The notes under the pieces are model-generated. The model did no database searches, was not told where the DNA came from, and was given only the letters and a program-made list of their open reading frames with translations. Shown piece by piece: positions 33,683 to 46,100 of a DNA stretch of 64,000 bases. Numbering within the stretch: the stretch's first letter is position 1; each line of letters begins with the position of its first letter. Source of the stretch: Acanthaster planci (lineage: Eukaryota > Echinodermata > Asteroidea > Valvatida > Acanthasteridae); contig NW_019091362.1 of NCBI RefSeq assembly GCF_001949145.1, positions 11,317,948 through 11,381,947 of the forward strand, read 5' to 3'. Made by a program: the position numbers and the translations under genes.

Positions 33683-36600
33683 AACAGTTTAAGTATCATA
33701 ATAATGTTGTATAATGCTTAAGACACGGTGTCCGGTATCTAGGTACAGATGGTAGAGTTTCAAATAAATTTTAAAACACCTTCTGAAATAATTTTGTCCC
33801 CCAAAATACGGTCTCCTGAGATTGAAAATCTATATAAGTTCCGGTTGTTGGTTTTGAGTCCTCACTTGGACATGAAGATCTAACATCAACGTACAATCGT
33901 AAGCGAGCTTCCTCGCCATTTTTTCGGAAGAAAAGAGGCACTGTAACAAGTTGACGCTGGCCTGTTCCCTCGTCCAAGCCTTAAACTGAAATGCAGATTC
34001 CCGTCTTTCTTTTTTATTTTTAAGAGGTAAAACTTATGAGATTTAGAGAAGTTTCTATTCAGGTGTCAAGATTGTGATGACCAGTACAGGAAAGGGTAAC
34101 CCTGGGCGCCAACATTAATGGCTTTTTTGACGTCTTATATAGGAAAGGCAAAAATTGTGATTCTTCACGAACGTGCTGAAGATCGCCTAGTCTCTCATAC
34201 GGCTATTTACTGACGCATGTTTTCTATGCGTGCACAGGTCCCAGGCCCACTTCAATACCGAGTCAATTATGCTTTACGGCATAATTTTGTTTACAGATAC
34301 TTCAGAATTACGTGCAAACAAAGGTTCAAGTTTATGGATATGATGGCGCTATACATGGAACAAATCAATCAAACCTGGACATAAAGGAACAACAGACATC
34401 CTTCTGGCTTGAGAGAAAAAAAAATGAATGTAAGGGACAGTTTCAGAATACAGAATATGTGTGCAGGCGTGGCATACACAGTGTGGACCTCTGCACGAAA
34501 GAAGTCCACATATACGGTGCGATGGCGCAGGTGTGTTGGGGCGGGGGATTTCGTTTCGTAGTGGGATGATGGCCAGACACACCTTCAGCACCCTGATATT
34601 AAAGGTGTTAATTCTAAACCCCATGGTAAGATCGTCGGATGAAAACTAGGCTCAAATGTAAGTCTTCCCCAGCTACGCCACTGAGATGTAAGAAACTTGG
34701 ACGGCATAACTTTTTCAAAGTAAAACGATGCATTGACCAGACCTATTTAAACCATGTCAGGAATTTTCAAAAATTCACCGAGCTACCTAATTTTTAAAGT
34801 CAAAAGAGTACTGCAAACCTTTGATCCTATATCTGTTTATCTTTGTGTTGTTTCCTCCTCGTAATACATTAACTTTGTACCAGTAAGGGTGACATCACCT
34901 AGTTCCACCACAGGTTCGCCTATTGTGTAGTCATGACATGCCAGGCTGCGAGCGAATTTTTCATGAGTGTCTGAGACATGGTTTTCGTTTTCAGCACTGA
35001 GGGCGTGTGACAATGAGGGACTAAAGTTCAGTTGCTTGTGTGTACCTGCCCCCATTTATCGTGTTTTCGAAACAATGAATACACACCAAGGTGTAGAACA
35101 GCGGGCGTTTACATTCAACCCATTTGCATTTATTGTTTGCCTTGAGGAAAATTCATGTCTCCACTGGGCAAGTAAGTTCTGCGCTCTACTGCCAAGTAGG
35201 GTTTGTAAATAAGGAAACAAGGAAAAGACCCTGCTATCAAAGCATTGGCGTAATGGTTTCGATTTAGGGATTTCATTATAACATTAAAACGTCCTTACCA
35301 TGTAATACCCCTTGGAAGTAAAATTTTTGTGTCTCGAATTTCAACACTCGCTATAAAAACTGACCGACGACTACTGATTGAGAAAGATAACCGCGCTGTT
35401 TAAGACATTTGAGACCCAATTTTATATGTAACATTTCAGACGTTGAACTCAAGAGTGTTTTCGGGTGGACGGACATAAAACTCACGCTCCGGGTGAACAA
35501 AGGCAGCCCTGAGCTTTGAAGTTTTCGAAGGTGAAGGTGAAAAGTTAATAGGTTTGCGTATGTGGGCTCTAAAAGGATTGGAGAATACTCAACGTTTTGG
35601 ACAGTATGCTGTGTCTGTCGTCAAGACACTGCCTTTGAAGTGTTCTTGGGTCTAAGGGTCTAAGGTCTGCTGTGCGATGGCGTTCTGCTACAAATTCTGC
35701 CATTAATTTGTCGCCCAGAGACATCTGCAGTCTCCAGACAATAGACAGCGCGTAGTGTCCGAAAGGCCAAGTACCTTAACTCGGCTCTTTTCGGAACCCA
35801 GATCCTCACAAAGATATTTTTGCATTGTGCTACTGCAAACATTTAACTTGTGGCTTCGGAAAAGTTAGCTTTAGTGTGTTGATTTTTTTTCCTCTGCAGT
35901 ACTTTTGTCATCTTTTCCTCGTTAATGACAAGTTATTTTTCTCCATATAAAGTATTCTAATGTTAAAAGAACCTTCTTTTTGTTTCTAATTTGTAGTTTG
36001 GAGGAAATTGGGGATTGTGGGGGTGACTTACCCGGCTATGGAAATTTGAACGGCGACAAATGTTTTACACTCCTACAGAACTTCGCATCAAAACGGCATT
36101 TTTAATGACTTTTAAACGATTCTTTTCCTTTTTGAATCGCTGAAGTCCAAATAAAATTCTTCACAAATCTGCCATTTTTTGGGACTTATAGCAAAATGGT
36201 GGGGGATGATTTGACAATCCCGCCTCCCTCCGAGATTTACGGCTGTTAATACCAGAATAGAGAAGCATGCCAGTACGCAAGGCCAAGTGACGCCCTCTGT
36301 TGATTATTCTACTGGAGCCACACCACAACGCCAATATAAACTGCCCTTACGGTTTACTTATACCACTTAACTGAACCGGCGGCAAAAATTACATTACATA
36401 TGGAAAGTGCAACCGCATTGACGATGAAAAAGGACGGTCATTAATTACAGACACCTGCATGGATCCGACCCTAGTTTTGTAAGAACGGAGCCAAAGAATA
36501 CAGCCATTGGGATTGACAGGAAGGCCAAGGGGGAATTGACGCTCTCAGTCTAAGTGCGGGGAGGGGCCTAAATCACCCAACAGCAAACTACTAAACCATC

Positions 36601-39600
36601 ATTCTGAGGTACTTTCATGTATGCATTAGTGATTCTCTCCCCTTTCTTTTCCTTTCCTCAATTTTTCTTTTCCCATTTTTCTAGGGGGCGAGATCAAGCC
36701 TTCCCCTCCCTCGCGACAACCAGTGTGAGCCAGTGTTATGGAATAGATGGCACAGTCACCTTTCAGGAACATCAGGAGCAAACACCCAAAACTGACCCGG
36801 AAGCTCGGGCATCGAATTATGGACCTTACACTCACTATCGGCCCGCCTCCTTCTTTGTTCGCTATCAACTTCTCAATTTTTTATCACCGTGTTTTTGTTG
36901 TGTTATCGTTTTGTTAATACACTTGACTGCACGAACGAGATGACAAGCAAATAGACTCGTGGCAGTGTTTCTACGTCAAAATCTATGAATCATCGCTACA
37001 CTGTGAAAAAAGCTTAATGAACTACAAAAATTAACACTATTGCAGTGGAGGGTTAATTCGATATTTTCCTCTCACATGGATTCCACAGGTGAATGCATCA
37101 TTAAGTGAATGCAGTTCGAACTCCAAGACGTGTAGTAAATAAATTGGGGAGCAAGAAGACAGAAGACACACCCACTTCTTGCCTATTAAAGCCTTACAAT
37201 AGCCCAGGTTGGGCTTACTGCCAAGAAGTAAACATATAGTACTTATAGGCCTACATAAACGCTTGTGCAAGTATCATCCTGCTTTTCCAGAATCTGCATT
37301 CCTGCAATTCTTGCAAGTGAAACCAGCATTTTCTCCGTCCCGTATGGTCCAACACTGTACTAACTCTTTGGTATTGACCCATATTCAAGATTTTTTGCAC
37401 GGCGTCGGTCTACGTTGAAGAGGCAGCATTTGTGGAGGAAAATCTGCCACATTCAATATAGGTTATTCACCAACGTCACTTTGTCACGTGACTTTCGACT
37501 CGCCTGCCATATTGCCCAACTCGTGAGAGGCTCATGCACTGCACAGTAACACACAATATAGATTGATGTTAGAGAAGAAAAATGACGAATCCAATGAAAG
37601 AAATCGTATTTTCCGACACTGCTAATAATTGGGATGGTGTTCACACGATATATTTCATATGTTTGGCAGTGCTGTGAGACTAAAGTCAATGGAAAGTTTG
37701 AACTGCGTTACGTTAGGGGACTGTACTAACAACGTTAATACTATACGGCCTATAGCCACAATGAAGTGAACACTGCAGTCGCATATGTGAGTTTGGAGTC
37801 CAGTTGTATAGGAAACCTATAGAAACGCAGATCTTTAGATCTTCACGATTACGGCATCCTACGGCACAGCAAACCTTCACCATTTTACAGCAACAGTGCA
37901 TCCTATTCCATGAACACGATTCGAGTCTCTGGAATGATGTCTCTGGAATGACATCATTAGGACGGTGAAAATAGCCGTCAGTGGGCTGCTTTAATAAACA
38001 TTTCAAAGTGGATTTGATCTCCCATTATGTAGCACAGCTTCTCTTTTGTCGTTGTTATACCGCTACGAGCATTTCCCTTTTTTGTCGCTGTTGACTCTTA
38101 TTCTGACTGGTTGTTTTGGCAGCCACTGCTCATTATTATACTTAGTTCTGTCATTTCGTTTTGTTTGTTAATCTCTGATTGTTGTTTTATGTTTTTGATC
38201 CTGGCATGGCGTTATAAGCCCTTGGCTTCTGCCTATGCCACCATATTGCTCTGTACATTATTTACCGCGTTACTAATTTAATTCATTTTCTTTATTTACT
38301 TGTGATATAGTTTTATGATCCTTATTCAGACAATGACTTTGTGTAACATATCTCTTGCTTTACTTTCCTTTTGTAACTTTCAGAAACGTGGGAAAAACAT
38401 GTGTTTATAAGTGAATGAACAAACCGTGCTCGTACGTGCATACATGCACTTGACGGCCAATGTGGCGGCATAAGCGAAACCAAGGACTGTATGACGTCAT
38501 GTGAATTTCCCATATAGTGTTTACTATCGATAGCACAGACGTTGCCACACTGCAAGAGAGATGATTAATCCAATCCGATTCAACCAAGAGATCCAAATCT
38601 AACTGAACCCCACTGAATCCGTTTTACATAGCTCTATGATCTGATCCGACTCAGATCGGGTCGATTCCGCATTCAGAAGTGCACATCTTTATCTCTCCAG
38701 TTTTTGCGTTGAGCTGCACACTGCCGCAACTCAGAACACAAGAGTGTCATATCGCACAATGGCGCTAGATAATTACAAGTTGAATGTATTTGACAAACGA
38801 TTATAGCGTGTGTTCAAAGCTGTGGAAAACTGATAGAAAAGGTCGTCATAAGGAGCAGTTCACCTTTGAGTGACAACACACGCATTGAGTGAACACGAAT
38901 GACCTCTCTAAATTCTAAAATTTAAATACTGTGTGGTTTCAAAACTGGATAAATCTCTATGACCAGATGTGCAGTTTGTTTCTCCGAAAACTCTTTTTTT
39001 GTTTCGTTGCACTCTTTTAAAATCAGAAAACACCTATCTTAGTCCGAATGCTTGCAAAGAAACAAAACACGAAAATAAAATGCACTCTTGGTTGCAAAAC
39101 CTCCAAGCTTTCAGTATTAAGTTCCAATACATACATGATAGCCCTGTCAAAGTCTAAAATTTATCTCGGTTAACTAATTTCCTGGTGTTTCAATAGCACT
39201 TAGGAAATGGTAAGATAACGGTAGGAATTGAAGTACAGGTACTCGTTTCAGGTGCCTCGATTTTCAACATCAATGAGACACCAGCAAACCAGGAATGCAA
39301 GTGTTTCTGGTTACTTTTGCAGCTGAGGAACAGGCAGTCAGTTTAATCTAAAGACTTCATTTTGGCATAATCCTGAGTAGATTGGATACATGTATTCGCC
39401 TTTAATATAGAAATTCTAAACGGATATTGAACAGTGTGCGTTTTTCTGTTTCTATTTCGGGAATGGATAGAAAACTGAGATTTTAAGTTATTTAACGAGC
39501 ACAAGTTTCACGAGTAATTATATTCGTGAAACTTGTACTGAGCATACGCGTCATTTCGTTATCGAAATTCATGGCTCGGTGAAGGCCGAACGTCTGTTGT

Positions 39601-39916
39601 GCATATAAATAAGTCTTTGAGCATTTGGAAAAACTATCTCAATCTACAGCATAAAGCACGTTCGATATTGGTATTTCTTAATGCAATTTTGAAAACATCT
39701 GTTTGGGGTGAAGCAAAATGTTTAGTTCAGCAACTGCGTATGCGCAAGCTTGATCTCTTTCGGTGAATGACTGATGACTTGTCAGAGTCTAAGGCTGTTG
39801 CGCACTGTTGCGTTCATTGTTGCAGCTGCATTATATGCCAAGTTCGCATTGTTATCTCCGAAAGTTAAACTTTAATAATAATACCACGGCAACGCCAATG
39901 GTTCGCAGAGCAATTG

Positions 39917-39930
39917 GCGCCATCTTGTGG
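39917..39930 (-). promoter_or_regulatory. CTCF/YY1-like motif upstream of gene B
   Basis: On the plus strand GCGCCATCTTGTGG. Read on the minus strand, CCACAAGATGGCGC differs at one position from the CTCF core CCASYAGRKGGCRS and also contains the YY1 core AAGATGGC. It lies 144 bases upstream of the start codon of gene B. Binding is inferred only. Confidence 0.4.
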
Positions 39931-40073
39931 CTGGAACGGGTGTGGTTGCATATCCTGAGTGACCTACCTAAGGGGGTGGACCGTTCCTCGGGCTATTTCA
40001 GCGAGTGTGTCGTGATCCTGGGAGTTGCACCACAACCGTTGACGTGCCCTGCTTGGGATTATTAACGTTAGCG

Positions 40074-40161
40074 ATGTTGACCTCAAGGATTGAGATATAT
40101 GTAGCATGCCTTCGATCTCTGCTGATCTTGTACCTGTGTGTACCTGACATTCTTTGCCAAG
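40074..40161 (+). CDS. Gene B exon 1: start codon and signal peptide
   Basis: An ATG at 40074 opens MLTSRIEIYVACLRSLLILY followed by LCVPDILCQ: a charged start, a hydrophobic core (LLILYLCV) and a small-residue end, as in a signal peptide. The donor gtaagg after CAAG leaves phase 1, which joins exon 2 as Gln-Gly-Pro-Ser-Leu. The frame stays open upstream only to a GTG at 40005, and no earlier ATG is in frame, so 40074 is taken as the start. A CTCF/YY1-like site lies 144-157 bases upstream. Confidence 0.85.
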
Positions 40162-43100
40162 GTAAGGCTCTACATTCAGAAAACACCAACGAAGAAAGAA
40201 GAAAAAGCACTTTTCATTCCGAAGTCTCAAGCAAGTGAATTTTCTAAACGTCACGTGTGTACGTAAGTTTACAGAGTTTAGCCAGTGAGTTTATTATGAT
40301 ATGGGTACACTTAAAAACAGAGCTTCGCTTATCGTTTGAACAATGTTTTGTATATTACTTCAGAATGAATACCTACTCTCCCCTTGTATTAACAAAAACG
40401 ACGTACACTGTGATTCCATTATTCGTTAAATATCACTTCAAACCCCACTGTCCTTCGATGTTGAACGAATTGCCCAAACCACACACAGCATCAGCACATG
40501 TCAGTCGTATTTCGTAAGGTGTGTGTCGGTGACGGGTGCTATTGAGCTATTGCGTGGATATTTATTTAACTACATTAACTAAGCTACCGCATAAACAATA
40601 TAGATGTTTTTCACTGGGAAAGAGAGGTGTCGGAAACACGATGTAAAAATTTCGACAAAACTTCCAACGCATTGTTCTAAAAACTCGGTTTTTGTATGTG
40701 TATCGTAACTGCTTCAAAATGTCAGGAATGTAAACATAATTATGTGAAAAGCAGGGAAATTGTCATCTGTCGACAAAGGCTCCACGCCCTCTATTCCTGC
40801 TAAGTATGTTCCCGAACACCTGCTGGTAGTTTACGACTATTGTGTTGACCCAACGGAGATCTTTTTTGTAGTTTCATTTTAGCAATGTGACATCATGAAC
40901 TGTAATGCGCCTGCTGGTTTTGCCAAGCAACATGCCGTAATTAAGTCAAAACTTTACATATTGCAAGCTGTGTAGAAAACATTCTGATCACCCTTCTATC
41001 AGACACCAATCCAGGAAATAAAGTTATTGAGCTTGAGCTAAAACTCTGAAGGAGTATCATCTCTCTTTTGAGATTTTCTCATACTGAGAGGTAAGCTCTG
41101 CTTTTCCACAGAAGGCATGGAACTGCTGCTCCAAAGACACATGAAGTAAGATATGAGACGGTGAGAACCCCCCCTTGTGTTGGTCAATGTTTCATAGGAA
41201 TATGAGGAATTCTTTTCGGGTATCTAGGGGGAAGTTTTGGGTAACAATAGTCTAGAGTGTGAATAGCGATTGGATATGGGGGGACACCCTGTCTTATTTC
41301 TTGCTGGATATATCTAAAGGTCTCAAAGTACAGTGTAATCAACATTATCGGCAAGATGCAAATGCGAGTCGAATAATTATATCTTGCTCTTACAAAATTA
41401 ATATGCAATATTCAGTATTACATTACATTCATTATTATTGTAGATATCATGATTCCTTTAGGAGCGTGTCAACGTGGGGTATCTCGTAAGTTAGATTTTG
41501 GCCAACAGCATACTAAAGAGAATGACCGTAATGGGTTGTCCTATAAATTCAGGGTCCAAAAATGTGACATTTTTGTGTCCCGTTACATTTGAGCTGGGCA
41601 ATTTGACGTGGACACTAAATTCGATTTCTTATTGTTTGGCAGGTAATTTGCATCAATTCAAAACTCTTGGAAATTAAAAAAAATGTTCTAACTTACAAAT
41701 CATATGTTAGATGTGACAGAGACAGGGAAAAAATCTAATTTATAGAATGAACCTAATGTTAAGTTTGTATATGACCTGATTAATGTTCCGACAGGGCACA
41801 TTTGTCACACCGACTATATGCTCTATCTATACATGACCCAGTTACCCAGATATAGCAATGAATAACTGCACGCCAGTAATTATTTTCTACCTGTTAAAGA
41901 CATCTGTGCGGCGCTGATCAAAGGTCAACAATGATTCATCTATTGTGTTATTGATATTTATTTCATATTTTGCGCGCTGAGGATGGGAGATGACTGAGAT
42001 AAAGATTGCAGGCCGTGGAAATTCAAACCGTGCGTGTGGACACCACATGATACCAGGGGCGCTGTTCATGATATAGATGTACACACCTTATACTCATTAT
42101 TATTACTCTTACAATTATTTATTCGACCAAAACAATATCACATAGTTTAATAGTTTACAGAAAAGCAAATCAAAGAAAACAAAATTACAAGGATGGACAA
42201 AGAATGCAAAAGAAAACAAACAGGCAGGCGTAGGAACCACGAACAAGCAAATACAACAAGACACGTGACTGTAATGTGGGTCAGGGACTGCAAAAGCGAC
42301 ATTAACTGCTACATGTATTATCTACAGATATGCAGACTCTCATACAAGAAGTAACAAAGACACAACAGATTACAATCACAATGCCCACATGCAAAAAGGA
42401 CTGGCCCCCACGGAGGTGATCAAAATGACTGACAGAAAAGCAACGGACGGAATTATGCGTTCGGCAACAACACGTGACAAAGTGCGTGTAATATTTATGT
42501 TCTGATTGATTCGATTGATATCCATTCATTTGAACAGATGAAAAGAAGCAAACAAATAACTGGTATACATACACAGGGTGATGGACGGAGGATACCTGAC
42601 AACAGCATGAGCTTATACGGAGCCACGTTCCTTAACAAAAAAGTGAAAAAAATCAATGTTTCTTTTAAATAAATACAAGAAATAATTTGATAAAGGAAGA
42701 AATCAAATGGAATGCCATAGCAGGAATACAAAAAACACACTTGCAATTTATTCTAAATACCGATAAACTATTGGGGCATTAATGGATAATGTCATACATT
42801 ATACCTTTCCAGACATAATAGCTTTTAGAGTAGTTTTTAAAATCGTGCAAGTTTCTGAAATAAGGGACTGGCATTATTTTATTCCGCAGAAGAGGGCCTT
42901 GATGGGTTTAAAAAATAAAGTGGTTTTCGCTTTCCCGATATGAAGCTTGGCTGTTACTCTTGTAATGTGAGTGTAAATTTCATTATATCTCAAGAACACA
43001 GAACTGGGCACGCAAGGTAAAAGGAATTGTCTTCGAATTTTTATCACAAACGTTCTACGATAATATTTATATTTAAGTAGATTCGAAACAATTAAAAATG

Positions 43101-46100
43101 CTACACAAACCAAGCCTAGCAATAAACGACAATGATTCCTTAATATGAAATCACCACCATTTTATCCCTATTTTTATTTCCATGTCAAATTTCAGGAATG
43201 GACAGCACTGAGTGAGTTAAACCAATGACACTTCTATTTTATATTGTATAAAGTAAGCATAGGATTTTCAAAGCTTTCTCTAAATGCTTCGTAAATTGTA
43301 TTGCGAACTGAAAATGAAACATTTTCCAGTCTGTGAGCTTATGTTCTCAGATCCCTTTTAGATAACTATTGGGCAACAAAAGTGTTGCATAAAGCCCACT
43401 GGGATCCTCTATATTCAGAGACGCAGTCATTAAAACAGAAGCTACTGCCACATTACAAAGTGTCTCTGTAAGTCACTAATATGTGCATGCTGCAATCAAT
43501 TTGGGATTTATCAGGTAGACTGGTCAATAACAAAAGGAGTCCCTGGCCTTTGGTAACACATTGGTGGGTAATGGCATCCGCCATGCCAGTGGAATTAATG
43601 CACAACGGACGGACATCATCTGACAAACTTCTGACCTATCGGAAGCTGGTATTCTAATGAGTGCAAACCTGCACAGAGGATATAGTTATTAAGCATGGCA
43701 TCGATCCTGCCGTTTATCAATAATGAATATGAGCGATGCACCATTGGATGACTTCTGATGATAATACATGTTTCTTAAACTCTAATAATAGCTGCCATTG
43801 ACTTTTGAGCGACAATCTTCAATAAAAGAAGTTTGGGGATTAATGATTTTGCGTTTGAATGGATAACGTGAATTCCTGTCTGATAAAAACATTGGAAATT
43901 GTCATCATTGGCTTGATTGGAAACCTCTGTGATATTTCTAGCTTTCATTCCTCCACGTTGTCCTTGTTGACACTCAAATATTGAGATTTAATCAGCTTCA
44001 ATAGCCAAATGTCGACGACCTGCTTCAAGCTTTCATATAAATTTGGCAATGCAAAATTTGATCCCACCTTTGGAGTATTTAAGTGACTCGCTCGTGATCT
44101 GTAGACTCGCAAATATTTGGTCCTTGATTTTTTTACACATCCACAAAGATGGTGCTATCTGTGGGTAGGTCATGACCAGGTATGACCAAGCAGAAGTATA
44201 CGTGTACATCCATGGTTCAACCATTTAACCACTAGTAACTTTGAAGAACAAAAGCCAAGAGCACAAAGCCAAGATTTGAAGCTTTTGGGAAGTTGCTAGA
44301 TTATGCCCCGGCAAAGATATTTTTTGGATGTGGTCGAAATGCAAAATTTTGCTCATGGTTGTAAATACATACATGTACATATACATACATATTATATGTA
44401 CACTGGCAAATAATGATTGAAGCTGACAATGTATAGGGCAGTTTCACAGGAAAGGTTGTAAAATGAAAACTTGGATATTGATGCCTTTTTTGATTGGAAA
44501 ACTTTGCTGAAACTTAATGCTTTTCGTCTCACATGGAGTTTTACCTTGTTGCAATCTCAAAAAAAAGTCAAGGCCTTACGCATTTTGGTTCTCAAGATAT
44601 GAACTAAAACAGGCGCAAAAACACAAGATTTGGAGTCTGATTCGAATTTTCCCCAAACTGCAATTGATGTGAAATAAAATCAAATGGTATGGTAAAACTG
44701 CCTGCTTTCGCGTAGACGTTGAGATGTGTTCCAATAAAGTGTATACCAAATTTCATTGGAATTGGTTGACCAGTTTTTTTTTACACTGTTTTGAGTGACA
44801 CTTTGGTTTGTTAGTTAAATGTTTTTACAAAATGTCCTCTCCTGAACATGGTATTTCTTCCGGAATGGAAAGAAATGTAATGTAACTCATTAGCCGTCAA
44901 CACAACACTACACACTCTAGTCACTTAATATAAAAACATTGCACTACAGTGATCACAAGTAAATAAGATATAAATGCTCATGAATATGTCATGCAAATGT
45001 TATTTAAAAACGTCCTTTCCTGAACACGGCATCCCATGATCTGCAGAAAGTCAGATTTTTTGGGGGGAGGGGCATTAACTGGTAGCTTGGCATAGACTTA
45101 CAAGAACAAACAGACTATAGAAAAAATCGGACTTGAACCGTGCTTGCTGTCACGGCATTGTCGTTGTTAAACTTCATTGTCCTTTCCTGAATATTAAGTT
45201 TAACAGAGCACCCAGTTAAGCCACTGTTGCTTAAATTTGATGAAGTGTATACTTATATTGTCTGTAGAGTTTGTGCTTTAAAATTAAAACCAATTAATTG
45301 GACAAAAAATGCTGGTATTTTGTTTTGGGGGTCATTTACTTGAGCATTATGTCCACATAATATGCGTACTATATGCCCATATCAATTATCCATCTAATTC
45401 ACACTTAATCAAATATTTATCAGAAATTGGCTGATTTACAGTTTCATGCAGGCAAATTCACAAAATTAATGCATCAGTTTGTCCTAATTTCAGTAAGATT
45501 TACTGTTTTAGACAAGTTTTGGGGTATCAGAGTGTTCAGGAAAGGACACTTGTTAACAACTTCAAAACCATCTACCAACACGAGTTTTTAACATTACACT
45601 CTGTGTTAACAGCCATTTCATTGGTTTTACCATAGAGCTCTGTGGTTTTGCCTATGAAAAATGGAACAATTCAGCTTATCATGCATTGATCATGTGCTGA
45701 TCACTCTTCTGTTATTTTAATTGCATACATTTCTAAAGCATCCTTCAGTATAGCTTTCACCATGTATGCATAGACTCATGGAGCCACGTTTTCAAATGGT
45801 TTTAATTCCTGCCTGAACTCATACCCACTGTAGACACCGAATGTACAGTACATGTATAGTGCACTGTTAATTAAACAAGCAACCTTAACAAGGCAGAGAA
45901 ACTACAAAATAAAATTAAACTGGGACCTCAGGAAGAGAAAGAAATGTCTGACTTGTCTGAAGAAGGGGCCTTGCAGGACAACTGTGTATTTAAACAAACT
46001 GAAGGAAAAAACCCAGTGATGTATGAGGAATACAAAGCAAAGGAGAGAAAGAGAAAGGCAAAATGCTATGAAAGTTTATGGCAGAAGTAAACTTGCTGAG

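Larger units (their letters stand above)
31342..40073. other. Divergent intergenic region between genes A and B
   Basis: 8732 bases separate the two start codons. The region must hold both 5' UTRs and promoters, unless noncoding first exons lie elsewhere. Apart from the repeat at 32615-33050, the Tc1 relic and the CTCF/YY1-like site, I recognise no gene. The small open frames have no domain signature. Confidence 0.7.

Noticed and set aside
40005-40073. Earlier GTG start for gene B
   Set aside because: GTG initiation is not expected in an animal gene, and the ATG at 40074 gives a normal signal peptide.
42302-42746. Hydrophobic minus-strand frames resembling membrane proteins
   Set aside because: AT-rich sequence gives Phe/Ile/Leu-rich translations by chance. 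No family motif or exon structure is seen.
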